Of a stretch of 64,000 nucleotides of DNA, positions 33,093-42,342 are shown piece by piece. The translations under genes were made by a program, and so were the position numbers. The notes below the pieces were generated by a model. The model saw nothing but the letters and a program-made list of their open reading frames with translations. It ran no database searches and was not told the DNA's origin. Numbering within the stretch: the stretch's first letter is position 1; the number at the start of each line of letters is the position of its first letter. The stretch spans positions 10,821 through 74,820 of the forward strand of contig NZ_NCSM01000003.1 in the NCBI RefSeq assembly GCF_002224125.1, in the 5' to 3' direction. The DNA comes from Streptomyces sp. NBS 14/10 (GTDB lineage: Bacteria > Actinomycetota > Actinomycetes > Streptomycetales > Streptomycetaceae).

Positions 33093-36089
33093 TCAGGTGT
33101 CTTCTCTTCTGGCCTTGTCGTCGGCCTTATCGGCGGATTGGCTCTGCTTCTGGTCCTGCTGCCCGGCGCCCTGGCTCTGGCCCTTCTTCTTGGCGGCCTC
33201 CGCCTCGGCCTTGGCGGCCCGGTCCAGCGCGTCCTTCAGGGCCTTCTGGGCCTTGCCGTAGGCCGTCCAGTCCTGCGGGTCCTTCTTGAGCGCGTCCTGG
33301 GCGTCCTGATAGGCCTCCGCGGCGTCCTTCAGGGCCTGCGCGACCGTGGCGTCACCTGTCGGTGGCTTGGTGCCGCCACCGTCACCGCCTCCGCCACCGC
33401 CGTTGTCCTGGCCGTCGTCCGTGGAGTCCGTTGGTTCGCTCTGGCCGAAGACCACGTCCAGCGCCTTGCTGAGCGAGCTCTCGAGGGCGGTCTTGTTCCC
33501 GTAGCTGACCAGCACCTGCCGCAGCAGCGGAAGGTCGGTACTGGCGCCGCGCAGATAGACCGGCTCGACGTACAGCAGACCGCCGCCGAGTGGGACCGTC
33601 AGCAGATTGCCGTACTCGATCTCCGAATCGCCTCTCTTGAGGATGTTGAGCGTATTGGCGATCTTGTCATCGGAGTTGAAGTTGGCCTGCACCAACTGTG
33701 GACCTGGCACACCGGTATCGGATGGCAGCTTCAGGATTCTGATCTTGCCGTAGCTGTCGCTCTCCGAGTCCGCGTCCACCGCCACGAACGCGCCGAGGTT
33801 GTCCCGGCCCTTGGGGGTGAGCGTCGTGGTCAGGGAGAACGTCTGCTTCTTCTGGTCCGGCATCTTCATGCTCAGGTAGTACGGCGGAACCGAGTTGCCC
33901 TTGTTGGTCGGGTCATCCGGCACCTGCCACACCTCACTGCCGCTGTAGAACGTCACCGGGTTGGTGACGTGGTAGCGGGTGAGCAGTTCGCGCTGCACCT
34001 TGAACAGGTCCTGGGGATAGCGCAGATGCTCCATCAGGCTGTCGCTGATCGCGCTCTTAGGCTTGACCGTCCCCGGAAACGCCTTCTTCCAGGTCTTCAG
34101 CACCGGGTCCTTGGTGTCCCACTCGTACAGTGTGACCTTGCCGTCGTAGGCGTCGACGGTCGCCTTGACCGAGTTCCGGATGTAGTTGACGTTGTTCTGC
34201 TGGGCGACGACCGAACGCTCGCCGTCCTGGTCGTTGAGCGAGTCCGCGGTCGTGTCGCCCAACGTCGTACGGGACGCGTACGGATAGCCGTCCGTCGTCG
34301 TGTAGGCGTCGACTATCCACTTGATCCGGCCGTCGACCACCGCCGGATAGGCGTCGCCGTCGATGGTCAGCCACGGGGCGACCGCCTCGACGCGCTCCTT
34401 GGGCGTGCGGTTGTAGAGGATCCGCGAACCGTCCCCTATGGCCCCGGAGTAGAGGATCTGGGGCTCGCTGAAGGTCAGCGCGTACGCGGCACGGGTGATC
34501 GGGTTGGACAGCTTGACGCCGCTGTCGCCCTGGTACCGGTAGGTCTTCTCACCATCGCGGCTGGAGTAGTCCAGCTCCTTCTGCGGACCGCCGACGATCG
34601 AGTACTGAGTGGTCTTCTCGCCGTAGTAGATCCGCTGCTCGTAATCCGGGAGCTGGCCCCTGGCGGGCAGGTCGTCCTCGATGAAGTCCGGGGCGCCGCG
34701 CCGTGTCGTGGACGTCGTGGTGCCCTTGGCCGCGACCGCGCCGTACCCATGGGTGTACTTGAAGTGGTCGTTGATCCAGTTGTGCTCGGGGATGCCGTCC
34801 GCGTTCAGCTCGCGCAGACCGATGACGGTGTCCTGCTCCTTGCCGTCCGGGGTCTTGTAGCGGTCCACGTCCAGGGTGTGGGGGAAGCTGTAGTAGTCCT
34901 TGACCTTCTGAAGCTGCTGGAAGGTCGGGGACACCACGTTCGGGTCGAGCAGCCGCAGGCTCGCCGTGTTGTCGGCCTCGGCACGCAGCTGCTTGCGGTC
35001 CGCGTCCTTGGACGCCTCGCCCTCGTAGGGCGACACCTCGGATTCGTCGAGGCCGTACGCCTTGCGCGTGGCCTCGATGTTCTTCTCGATGTACGGCGCT
35101 TCCTTGGCCTGCTCATTGGGCTGGACCTGGAACTTCTGCACGATCGCCGGGTAGAGCCCGCCGATCAGGATCGCCGACAGCACCATCAGGCCGAAGCCGA
35201 TGACCGGCAGCTGCCAGGTGCGCCGCCACAGCGTCGCGAAGAAAAGCACCGCGCAGATCGCCGCGATGCAGAAGAGGATCGTCTTCGCGGGCAAATAGGC
35301 GTGGGCGTCCACGTAGCGCAGGCCCGTCCAGTTGCTCGTCGCCTTGAAGTCGCTGGACTTCACCGCCAGGCCGTACCGGTCGAGCCAGTACGCCACGGCC
35401 TTGAGCGAGACGAAAATGCCCAGCAGCACCGACAGATGGCCGGTGGCCGCGCCCGTCGCGCGGGCGCCCGGGCTGGTGACGCGCAGCCCCCCGTAGAGGT
35501 AGTGCACCAGCGCGGCGGCGACCAGCGAGAGCACCGTCGCCGCGAAGCCGAAGCTCAGCAGGAAGCGGTACCAGGGCAGATCGAACGCGTAGAACGACAC
35601 GTCCTTGTGGAACTGCGGATCGTACTGGTGGAACGGCACCCCGTTGACCCACAGCAGCCAGGTCCGCCACTGACCGGACGCGGACGCGCCCGCGATCAGG
35701 CCGACCAGCACGGTGACCGCCAGCAGCACCCACTTCTTGTAGGGGGCGATACCCATGCGGTAACGGTCCAGGCTCTGCTGCTCCAGCGACATCGCGCTCA
35801 GCGGCGGCCGTAGCCGGTGCGCCAGCCAGATGTTGATCCCGACGGCCAGGGCCATCAGGAAGCCGAAGACGAAGAACAGCCCGATCTTGGTCCACAGGGT
35901 GGTGGTGAAGACCGAGGAGTAGTGGACAGAGCGGTACCAGAGCCAGTCCGTCCAGTACCCCGCGAACATGACGAAGAGCATGGCCAGCACGGCCAGCACA
36001 CCCAGGGTCATGAGCAGGGTCCGGACTCGCCGGGACGGTCGGCCGACTCTGATCCGCGGCCCTGTCGGGCCTCCGCCGCGGTCCGGCAT
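33093..36089 (-). CDS. UPF0182-family large membrane protein
   Basis: A 998-residue protein of the UPF0182 family, conserved through actinobacteria (Rv3193c in M. tuberculosis) and of unknown function. Residues 25-330 contain about seven transmembrane helices ([37 protein letters not shown] and others). Residues about 350-880 form a large, probably extracytoplasmic domain. The tail has a Gly/Asp-rich linker, a helical segment ([21 protein letters not shown]) and a Gln/Lys/Asp-rich end. The ATG at 36089 is the likely start, though its ribosome-binding site is weak. It is divergent from the PPA1309 gene. Confidence 0.92.
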   Translation of the reverse strand: MPDRGGGPTGPRIRVGRPSRRVRTLLMTLGVLAVLAMLFVMFAGYWTDWLWYRSVHYSSVFTTTLWTKIGLFFVFGFLMALAVGINIWLAHRLRPPLSAMSLEQQSLDRYRMGIAPYKKWVLLAVTVLVGLIAGASASGQWRTWLLWVNGVPFHQYDPQFHKDVSFYAFDLPWYRFLLSFGFAATVLSLVAAALVHYLYGGLRVTSPGARATGAATGHLSVLLGIFVSLKAVAYWLDRYGLAVKSSDFKATSNWTGLRYVDAHAYLPAKTILFCIAAICAVLFFATLWRRTWQLPVIGFGLMVLSAILIGGLYPAIVQKFQVQPNEQAKEAPYIEKNIEATRKAYGLDESEVSPYEGEASKDADRKQLRAEADNTASLRLLDPNVVSPTFQQLQKVKDYYSFPHTLDVDRYKTPDGKEQDTVIGLRELNADGIPEHNWINDHFKYTHGYGAVAAKGTTTSTTRRGAPDFIEDDLPARGQLPDYEQRIYYGEKTTQYSIVGGPQKELDYSSRDGEKTYRYQGDSGVKLSNPITRAAYALTFSEPQILYSGAIGDGSRILYNRTPKERVEAVAPWLTIDGDAYPAVVDGRIKWIVDAYTTTDGYPYASRTTLGDTTADSLNDQDGERSVVAQQNNVNYIRNSVKATVDAYDGKVTLYEWDTKDPVLKTWKKAFPGTVKPKSAISDSLMEHLRYPQDLFKVQRELLTRYHVTNPVTFYSGSEVWQVPDDPTNKGNSVPPYYLSMKMPDQKKQTFSLTTTLTPKGRDNLGAFVAVDADSESDSYGKIRILKLPSDTGVPGPQLVQANFNSDDKIANTLNILKRGDSEIEYGNLLTVPLGGGLLYVEPVYLRGASTDLPLLRQVLVSYGNKTALESSLSKALDVVFGQSEPTDSTDDGQDNGGGGGGDGGGTKPPTGDATVAQALKDAAEAYQDAQDALKKDPQDWTAYGKAQKALKDALDRAAKAEAEAAKKKGQSQGAGQQDQKQSQSADKADDKARREDT

Positions 36090-36222
36090 CTGGAAAGCCA
36101 AGGTGCGCACCTCGAAGTTCGCTGTCGACTGAGCGGGTCCGGGCAGTAGGACCCAATGGAGCAACTTACTCAGGCTTTACTCAGTTCCCGTTTCCGGGTC
36201 CGATCAGGGCACGATATGACCC

Positions 36223-36789
36223 ATGTCGAACGTTCCCCCCGCCTCCGGGCCGCTCTCCGCCAATCCGCTGACCCGTGCCGTCCTCGAAATCGACGAGTAC
36301 GCCGCCGGGCTCGGCTGGGACCGCCCGGCCCGTCTCTTCGCCCTCGTCGACACCGCGCGGCTGCGCACCCAGGAGCCGGGCCTCGCCGCCCAGCTCGGGC
36401 TCGACGAGGAGGCCGAAAGCGCCCCCGCCGCCACGCTCACCCCCATCGAACAGGACGAGCTGCCCGCCAACACCCCCCTGGACGAGTTCCTGGCCACCAT
36501 CGCCTGGCCCGACGCGGTGGTCGGCTGCGCACTGACCGTCGAGCGGCTGATGCTGCCGCCCTCCGCCGAGGGCTCGATGCCCGAGGGCCTGAACGAGAAG
36601 CAGCTGGCGGCATGGGTCGCGAAGCACCCCGAGCGCCAGGAGGTCCGTATGACGGTCGCGGTGCTGCGGGACGGGGGGCGCGAGGCGGCGGTACGGCTGC
36701 GCGAGAAGGACACGCCCACCGAGGTGCTCACCGGCGCCGGCCTGGTGCCGGGTCTTGCCGAGGCGCTGTCCGCCACCTTCGCCGAGTGA
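36223..36789 (+). CDS. PPA1309-family conserved protein
   Basis: A 188-residue cytoplasmic protein of a family found only in actinobacteria and named after PPA1309; the function is unknown. It contains LTRAVLEIDEYAAGLGWDRP, WPDAVVGCALTVERLMLPP and the C-terminal GLVPGLAEALSATF. There are no membrane segments. It occurs beside the UPF0182 and Lon-like PDZ genes in many actinobacteria. Confidence 0.85.
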   Translation: MSNVPPASGPLSANPLTRAVLEIDEYAAGLGWDRPARLFALVDTARLRTQEPGLAAQLGLDEEAESAPAATLTPIEQDELPANTPLDEFLATIAWPDAVVGCALTVERLMLPPSAEGSMPEGLNEKQLAAWVAKHPERQEVRMTVAVLRDGGREAAVRLREKDTPTEVLTGAGLVPGLAEALSATFAE

Positions 36790-36817
36790 TCGCTGTGTTT
36801 GTCGGGTGACCGTTGTG
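36783..36817. repeat. 20-bp duplication over the PPA1309 stop codon
   Basis: CGAGTGATCGCTGTG (36783-36797) and CGGGTGACCGTTGTG (36803-36817) match at 12 of 15 positions with a 20-bp period. The first contains the TGA stop. Confidence 0.55.
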
Positions 36818-36858
36818 GGCCCCCGGCCCGCCTCCGCGGGGTGGCCGGGGCGGGGGCC
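36818..36858. terminator. Terminator between convergent PPA1309 and PDZ-protease genes
   Basis: GGCCCCC (36818-36824) pairs with GGGGGCC (36852-36858) and GGCC (36825-36828) with GGCC (36843-36846), giving a GC-rich stem in the 108-bp convergent gap. Confidence 0.6.
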
Positions 36859-36864
36859 GCCGCT

Positions 36865-36915
36865 CAGCTCTTGGTGCGGTTCAGCTCTCCGCTCGGTTCA
36901 GCTCTTGGTGCACTT
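36865..36915. repeat. Three exact-length 17-bp tandem repeats over the PDZ-protease stop
   Basis: Units start CAGCTCT at 36865, 36882 and 36899. The third unit codes for the end of the protein, and the stop codon (36898-36900) straddles the border of units two and three. Confidence 0.9.
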
Positions 36916-37986
36916 GGGCAGCGCGGCGGTGTCCCCTTCGCGGATCTGCTTCAGGGCCTTCACCGCGCCCTTCAGGGTGTGGACCTTGACCAGCGTGAGG
37001 CCGTCGGGCTTGTCCGACGCGGCCGCCGCGCAGTTCTCCTGGGGCGTGAGGAAGTACTCCGCGCCCGCCTCCCGCGCCCCGATGGTCTTCAGCTGGATCC
37101 CGCCGATCGGGCCGACGGTGCCCTTGTCGTCGATGGTGCCCGTGCCGGCGATGAACTTCCCGCCGGTCAGATCGCCCGCCGACAGCTTGTCCACGATCCC
37201 CAGCGCGAACATCAGCCCGGCGCTCGGCCCGCCCACATCGGCCAGCTTGATGTCGATCTTCAGCGGGAAGGTGTAGTCGACCCCGGCCTGGATGCCGACG
37301 ATCGCCCGGCCGTCCTCCGCCTTCTCGGTGGTGACGGTGACCGACTTCCGGGCCGTGGCCTCCTGGTTCTTCTTCTCCGCGGCGGCCGCGTCCTTGGCCG
37401 GGACGATCGAGAAGGTCACCTTCTCACCGGGCTTGTGCTTCGTGATCAGCTTGGCGACGTCCTCCGGGGCGCGCACCGCCGAGCCGTCCACCTCCTTGAT
37501 CACATCGCCCGCGTGCAGCCGGCCCTGGGCCGGCTTGTCCCGCTGTACGACGCCCACGATGACGTGGGTGTCGACCTGCTTGCCCAGCTGCCTGAGCGCC
37601 GCCACCTTGGCGTCCTCCTGGGACTGGGTGAACTCCTCGGCGTTCTCCTGGTTCACCTCGTCCGGGGTCTTGTCGTCCGGGTAGAGGGTGCTGTGCGGCA
37701 CCACCACGTCGTCATGGGCCAGCCAGCCGTAGACGGCCTCGAAGAGGTTCATCTTGTACTCGGAGCCGGTGACGCTCACCGTCGTCATGTTCAGATGCCC
37801 GCCGGTGGTCGCACAGCCCTTGTGCCCGGAGATCTGCAGCACGCACTCGCCCTCGTGCGAGCCCAGGGTGTTGTACGTCGGGCCCGGCGACATCTCCGCG
37901 TACGGCGCCGGAAGCAGGGCCCCGGTGCACAGCAGCGCGATCAACATCAGCAGGGAAGCGAGCATCGTCGCGGTGCGGCGTGGCAT
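36898..37986 (-). CDS. Lon-like PDZ-domain serine protease (YlbL family)
   Basis: A 362-residue membrane-anchored protease-like protein. One N-terminal signal-anchor (MLASLLMLIALLCTGALL) is followed by a PDZ domain at about 140-195 (AQGRLHAGDVIKEVDGSAV) and a Lon-type proteolytic domain at about 230-340. The serine-lysine dyad is visible in VGGPSAGLMFALG and GGIQLKTIGAREAG. YlbL proteins act in cell-envelope or division control in other Gram-positives. The M. tuberculosis counterpart is Rv3194c, also next to the UPF0182 gene. Confidence 0.9.
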   Translation of the reverse strand: MPRRTATMLASLLMLIALLCTGALLPAPYAEMSPGPTYNTLGSHEGECVLQISGHKGCATTGGHLNMTTVSVTGSEYKMNLFEAVYGWLAHDDVVVPHSTLYPDDKTPDEVNQENAEEFTQSQEDAKVAALRQLGKQVDTHVIVGVVQRDKPAQGRLHAGDVIKEVDGSAVRAPEDVAKLITKHKPGEKVTFSIVPAKDAAAAEKKNQEATARKSVTVTTEKAEDGRAIVGIQAGVDYTFPLKIDIKLADVGGPSAGLMFALGIVDKLSAGDLTGGKFIAGTGTIDDKGTVGPIGGIQLKTIGAREAGAEYFLTPQENCAAAASDKPDGLTLVKVHTLKGAVKALKQIREGDTAALPKCTKS

Positions 37987-38051
37987 GGAACGACAGTACG
38001 GGACACGCCCGTCAGTCCACCGCCCGGGCCGTCCGTACGAGCCGACGACCG

Positions 38052-38222
38052 CTAGGCGGCATCCGAATCGGAATGTGCGCGCTCCATCGCCTCACGGAAC
38101 CGCGCGTACCCGGCTAGCTCGGCGACATCCCCGGTCTTACGGGTGCGCGAGGCCCATGCCGTATAGAGCACGGCGGCCAACGCGGCGAGAACCGGAATAA
38201 GCAACCACAGAAGCACACCCAC
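38052..38222 (-). CDS. Small single-span membrane protein
   Basis: A 56-codon gene: MGVLLWLLIPVLAALAAVLY is one hydrophobic helix, followed by a charged cytoplasmic tail with TRKTGDVAELAGYARFREAM. The GTG at 38222 has GGGAGG five bases before it, and third positions are GC-rich, so it is probably real although short. It is the same strand as the PDZ protease downstream (66-bp gap). The role is unknown; a membrane anchor or small regulator is possible. The 231-bp region before it contains the perfect palindrome CTCAATTGAG (38441-38450) and a 14-bp direct repeat but no other gene I can support. Confidence 0.7.
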   Translation of the reverse strand: MGVLLWLLIPVLAALAAVLYTAWASRTRKTGDVAELAGYARFREAMERAHSDSDAA

Positions 38223-38400
38223 GGCGGCCTCCCGTCCCCTGACACAACCGCGACTGACAGATGAGCAGATTAATCCTCCGCCAGCTCAACGCTCAGGGCA
38301 GGGTGCGGGTTACGCAATCGGAGGACACCCGTCCGCATTACATCTGCCCCGGGCGTGCCTCGCTCACCTTGCGCGAGGCGCCCGAGGTGCTATGCGCCCC

Positions 38401-38467
38401 CTACGCGCCCACCCGCCCTCCCGTCGCCCGACCACCACCCCTCAATTGAGACGCTACGCGCCCACCC
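38401..38467. repeat. 14-bp direct repeat, one copy covering the moaE stop
   Basis: CTACGCGCCCACCC is found at 38401-38414 and 38454-38467. The second copy begins with the moaE stop codon. Confidence 0.85.
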
Positions 38468-38921
38468 ACTCGTCTGTACCGTCCGCGAAGGTCTGGTGCT
38501 TCCAGATGGGGACCTCGCTCTTGAGGTCGTCGATCAGGCGGCGGCAGGCCGCGAACGCCTCGGCGCGGTGCGGGCAGGCCACGGCCACGACCACGGCCAG
38601 GTCCCCGACCGCGAGGTCCCCGACCCGGTGCACCGCGGCGAGCGCCCGCACCGGGAAGTCCGCCGCGACCTTCTCGGCCACCCGGCGCAGCTCCGCCTCG
38701 GCGGTGGGGTGGGCCGAATAGCCGAGGGCACCCACGTCGGTGCCTCCGTCGTGGTCGCGTACGGTGCCGACGAACAGCGCGGTGCCCCCCGCGGCGGGGT
38801 CGCCGACGGCCCCGAACACCTCGTCGACGGACAGGGGGGTGTCACGGATGGCGAGCAGGCGGATCGGATCGGCGGCCGCCAGCTCACCCGGATGGTCGTA
38901 CCTACGTCCCATGCGCCCCAT
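38454..38921 (-). CDS. moaE: Molybdopterin synthase catalytic subunit
   Basis: A 155-residue MoaE. It receives sulfur from MoaD and converts precursor Z to molybdopterin. Conserved elements are ALFVGTVRDHDGG, VHRVGDLAVGDLAVVV and the active-site lysine region KSEVPIWKHQTFADG near the C-terminus. The start may be 38921 or 38912; neither has a strong ribosome-binding site. The other moa genes are not in the window. Confidence 0.93.
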   Translation of the reverse strand: MGRMGRRYDHPGELAAADPIRLLAIRDTPLSVDEVFGAVGDPAAGGTALFVGTVRDHDGGTDVGALGYSAHPTAEAELRRVAEKVAADFPVRALAAVHRVGDLAVGDLAVVVAVACPHRAEAFAACRRLIDDLKSEVPIWKHQTFADGTDEWVGA

Positions 38922-38975
38922 CGTGCCCCACGCGCCCACTCCGTGGAATGCCGGATGGCGGAACCCCGTTTCCGC

Positions 38976-40085
38976 TCACGCCCTACGGCGCGCCTTACGG
39001 GCGCGGCGGACGATCGCCGCGGTGCCCACCAAGGCCACCGTCGCCCCCGCGGCGCCCAGCGTCGTGGCGTCCTTGCGGCCGAGCCGCCGCCCTGCGACCG
39101 TACGGCGGCCGGAGACCTCCTCCAGCAGCTCGGCAAGGACCTCCTCGTTCGTCCAGCGGGGGCGCCAGCCCGCCTCGTGCAGTCTGCTGCCGCTGACCGC
39201 CCAGGGGTGCATGGTGTACGCCAGGTCGCCCGCCGGGGACGGGGTCAGGCCCAGCCGGTGCAGCCGGGAGGCAGCGCCCAGGGCGACCGCCGAGGGCAGC
39301 TCCATCCGCCGGATGCCGGACAGCTCCTCGACCTCCTCCTGTTCGAGCCACCCGTCACAGCCGACCGACAGCTCGCCCTCGACCTTCTCCAGGGCGGCGT
39401 ACTCCAGCGCGCCGACCAGGTCCTCGACATGGCAGAACTGCCAGGTCGGGCGGGAGCCGGCGACCACCAGGAGGCGCGGCGACTCGAAGTAGCGGGTGAG
39501 CGCGGTGTCCGTGCCGCCGACCAGGATGGCGGGGCGTACGACGGTGACGTTCAGGCCGGGGTGGGCCCTGGGGGCGCGCTGGGCGAGCCGTTCGATCTCC
39601 AGCAGGTCGCCGACGCCGGTGGCCTCCGCCGTGGCGCGGAGCTCCGCGTCCTCGGCGAGCGGCACGTCGTTGTCGGGCAGCGCCCCGTAGACCATCGCGG
39701 AGGTGCACAGCACCACGCGGCGCACCCCGGCGGCCGCGGCGGCGGTCAGGACGGTCTGGGTGCCGCGCACGTTGTAGGCCGTACGGGCGGCCGGGTCGGT
39801 GCCCAGGTCCAGGTCGACGGCGAGGTGGACGACGACGTCGACGCCCCGCAGCTTGTCGGCGATGGCCGGGTCGCGCACGTCCAGGATGTGCCACTGCGCC
39901 TCGGTCACATCGCCGCGGCGCTCGTCGATGGCCAGGACGTGCTTGGTCTCGTCGGATTCGGCGAGCCGCTGCGTGAGCAGGGCTCCGGCGCCCGACGCGG
40001 CGCCGGTGACCGCGACGACAGGGCGTCGTGCGGTGCGCGGCGGATCGTTTCGCGCTGCGCGAACTTCTCGGTCTGGGGAACTCAC
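38976..40085 (-). CDS. NAD-dependent epimerase/dehydratase family protein (atypical SDR)
   Basis: A 369-residue protein with an extended-SDR Rossmann fold. The nucleotide motif is VVAVTGAASGAGALL near residue 24, followed by VHLAVDLDLG, the conserved N of YNVRGTQTVL and SAMVYG. The catalytic YxxxK of active epimerases is not clear, so it may bind rather than convert a nucleotide sugar. A C-terminal hydrophobic and basic end (GATVALVGTAAIVRRARK) could touch the membrane. GGAGA precedes the GTG at 40085 by six bases. It is divergent from the DUF2342 gene. Confidence 0.8.
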   Translation of the reverse strand: MSSPDREVRAARNDPPRTARRPVVAVTGAASGAGALLTQRLAESDETKHVLAIDERRGDVTEAQWHILDVRDPAIADKLRGVDVVVHLAVDLDLGTDPAARTAYNVRGTQTVLTAAAAAGVRRVVLCTSAMVYGALPDNDVPLAEDAELRATAEATGVGDLLEIERLAQRAPRAHPGLNVTVVRPAILVGGTDTALTRYFESPRLLVVAGSRPTWQFCHVEDLVGALEYAALEKVEGELSVGCDGWLEQEEVEELSGIRRMELPSAVALGAASRLHRLGLTPSPAGDLAYTMHPWAVSGSRLHEAGWRPRWTNEEVLAELLEEVSGRRTVAGRRLGRKDATTLGAAGATVALVGTAAIVRRARKARRRA

Positions 40086-40275
40086 CGGGCGTCTCCAGCG
40101 GTTGTCTTCAGTACGCAGCGCACTGACGCATACGTACCAGGTGACGTCCATCCTGCCGCAGGCCCGCTATCAGCGAAGCACTGAGCCCGCAAACCGGCGA
40201 GGTGTCTAGGCTGGGTGGTGATGCAAGGGCATTCGCCGCCGGCCAGGCCGGCGGCCCTACGAGCCGAGGGAACCC

Positions 40276-41733
40276 GTGAGTGACACCCCATTCGGATTCG
40301 GCCTCCCGCCGGAGGAGCCGGAGGACGGCGACGACGGCAAGCAGAAGGGCGGCCACGGCGGCAGTCAGGGCCCCGCGAATCCGTTCGGGTTCGGCGCGGG
40401 CGGTGGCGGAGGGGAGAACCCGTTCGCCGCGATGTTCGGGTCGCTGAACCCGGGCGACCTGGGCGCGGCCTTCCAGCAGCTGGGCCAGATGCTCTCCTAT
40501 GAGGGCGGCCCGGTGAACTGGGACATGGCCAAGGACATCGCCCGGCAGACGGTGGCGCGCGGCACCGCGGACGGCACCAAGGACGCGAGCGTCGGCCCGG
40601 CCGAGCGCGCGGCGGTCCAGGAGGCCCTGCGCCTGGCCGACCTGTGGCTGGACGGCGTCACGTCGCTGCCCTCGGGCTCGGGCTCCGCGGTGGCCTGGAG
40701 CCGCGCCGAGTGGGTCGAGGCCACGCTGCCGGTGTGGAAGGACCTGGTGGACCCGGTCGCCGAGCGGGTCGGCGCGGCCATGGGCGATGTGCTCCCCGAA
40801 GAGATGCAGGCCATGGCCGGCCCGCTGCTCGGGATGATGCGCTCCATGGGTGGCGCGATGTTCGGCACCCAGATCGGGCAGGCGGTGGGCGTGCTGGCCG
40901 GCGAGGTCGTCGGCTCCACGGACATCGGGCTGCCGCTGGGGCCCGTGGGCAAGGCGGCGCTGCTCCCGATCAACATCGCGGCGTTCGGCTCCGGGCTCGG
41001 CGTCCCCGAGGACGAGGTCCGGCTGTATCTGGCGCTGCGCGAGGCGGCCCATCAGCGGCTGTTCTCGCATGTGCCGTGGCTGCGCTCGCATCTGTTCGGC
41101 GCGGTCGAGGGGTACGCCCGGGGCATCAAGGTCGACACCGCGAAGCTGGAGGACGCGGTCGGCCAGCTCGACCCGACCCACCCCGAGCAGCTGCAGGAGG
41201 CCCTGCAGCAGGGCATGTTCCAGCCGGAGGACACCCCGGCCCAGAAGGCCGCGCTGGCCCGTCTGGAGACCGCTCTGGCGCTGGTGGAGGGCTGGGTGGA
41301 CGCGGTGGTGCACGCCGCCGCGGCGCCCCATCTGCCGTCGGCCGACGCCCTGCGCGAGACGCTGCGGCGGCGCCGGGCGAGCGGCGGCCCCGCCGAGCAG
41401 ACCTTCGCCACGCTGATCGGCCTGGAGCTGCGGCCGCGCCGGCTGCGCGACGCCTCGCGGCTGTGGGCCTCGCTGACCGACGCCCGCGGCCTGGACGGGC
41501 GCGACGGGCTGTGGGCCCACCCCGACATGCTGCCGACGGCCGAGGACCTGGACGACCCGGACGGCTTCGTCCACCGCGAGCAGCTGGACTTCTCCGAGCT
41601 GGACAAGATGCTCGGCGAGGCCGCGGGCGGCGAGAAGGACGCCAAGAGCGACCGTAAGGACGACGACAGCGACCTTAAGGACGACGAGAAGGACAGCGGG
41701 GAAGACGGCGGGAAGGGCGAGAGCGGCCGGTGA
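40276..41733 (+). CDS. Zinc-dependent metalloprotease-like protein (DUF2342)
   Basis: A 485-residue protein of the actinobacterial DUF2342 family, annotated as zinc metalloprotease-like or as associated with coenzyme F420 (Rv3195 type). A Gly/Pro/Phe-rich N-terminus (NPFGFGAGGGGGENPF) precedes the folded domain. The family motif REAAHQRLFSHVPWL and LALVEGWVDAVV contain the candidate metal-binding His and Glu. The C-terminal tail repeats K-D-D-D units. The GTG follows GAGGG. The NUDIX gene overlaps its stop by GTGA. Confidence 0.85.
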   Translation: MSDTPFGFGLPPEEPEDGDDGKQKGGHGGSQGPANPFGFGAGGGGGENPFAAMFGSLNPGDLGAAFQQLGQMLSYEGGPVNWDMAKDIARQTVARGTADGTKDASVGPAERAAVQEALRLADLWLDGVTSLPSGSGSAVAWSRAEWVEATLPVWKDLVDPVAERVGAAMGDVLPEEMQAMAGPLLGMMRSMGGAMFGTQIGQAVGVLAGEVVGSTDIGLPLGPVGKAALLPINIAAFGSGLGVPEDEVRLYLALREAAHQRLFSHVPWLRSHLFGAVEGYARGIKVDTAKLEDAVGQLDPTHPEQLQEALQQGMFQPEDTPAQKAALARLETALALVEGWVDAVVHAAAAPHLPSADALRETLRRRRASGGPAEQTFATLIGLELRPRRLRDASRLWASLTDARGLDGRDGLWAHPDMLPTAEDLDDPDGFVHREQLDFSELDKMLGEAAGGEKDAKSDRKDDDSDLKDDEKDSGEDGGKGESGR

Positions 41734-42257
41734 GCCTGCACGAGGACGCGGCGCGGGTGCTGCGCGAGTGGTCCGCGCCGGACGACGGGCAGGAGCGGCT
41801 GCGGCTGGATTACGGCGACCATCTGGCCGCGTATCCGGACGGGATGTGGAAGGCGTGCCAGGACGGGCACATCACCGCCAGCGCGCTGGTGATCGACCCG
41901 TCCCAGGGGCGCGTTCTGCTGACGCTCCACCGCAAGCTGAAGATGTGGCTCCAGATGGGCGGCCACTGCGAGCCCGGCGACGCCACCTTGGCGGACGCGG
42001 CGCTGCGTGAGGCCACCGAGGAGTCGGGCATCGAGGGGCTGACGCTGCTGCCGGCCGGCCCGGTGAAGCTCGACCGCCATCTGACGCCGTGCGCCTGGCA
42101 CCTCGATGTGCAGTACGCGGCGCTGGCCCCGCGGGACGCGGTGGCGGCGATCAGCGAGGAGTCGCTGGACCTGCGCTGGTTCGGCTATGACGAGGTGGCG
42201 GGCGTGGCCGACGAGTCGGTGCGCCGCCTGGTGACCCGTACCCGCGCGCTGGTGTGA
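41730..42257 (+). CDS. NUDIX hydrolase
   Basis: A 175-residue pyrophosphohydrolase. The Nudix box reads GGHCEPGDATLADAALREAT followed by EESGI and fits GX5EX7REUXEEXGU. A short N-terminal domain (DAARVLREWSAPDDGQ) precedes it. The substrate is not predictable. The GTG start lies within the GTGA overlap with the DUF2342 gene, so translation is coupled. Confidence 0.9.
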   Translation: MSLHEDAARVLREWSAPDDGQERLRLDYGDHLAAYPDGMWKACQDGHITASALVIDPSQGRVLLTLHRKLKMWLQMGGHCEPGDATLADAALREATEESGIEGLTLLPAGPVKLDRHLTPCAWHLDVQYAALAPRDAVAAISEESLDLRWFGYDEVAGVADESVRRLVTRTRALV

Positions 42258-42277
42258 GGGAGGCGCGCGGGTACGGT

Positions 42278-42296
42278 ACGCCCGGGGCCGCCCCGG
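42278..42296. terminator. Terminator between convergent NUDIX and AIM24 genes
   Basis: GCCCGGGG and CCCCGGGC form a perfect 8-bp stem with a CCG loop, 21 bp after the NUDIX stop. A further GCCCGGGGCG follows downstream. Confidence 0.65.
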
Positions 42297-42342
42297 GCCG
42301 TCGTGCCCGGGGCGTCGGCTGCGGTCGATGTTTCGGCCGCCG

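Noticed and set aside
33021-35813. A 930-codon plus-strand frame antisense to the UPF0182 gene
   Set aside because: Same reason; the minus-strand protein has clear membrane helices and family identity.
36865-36915. CRISPR-like array from regular 17-bp units
   Set aside because: The units are contiguous, have no spacers, and encode the end of a gene. No cas genes are present in the window.
38261-38449. A 62-codon plus-strand frame between the small membrane protein and moaE
   Set aside because: No ribosome-binding site, atypical composition and a Pro-rich end; not supported as a gene.
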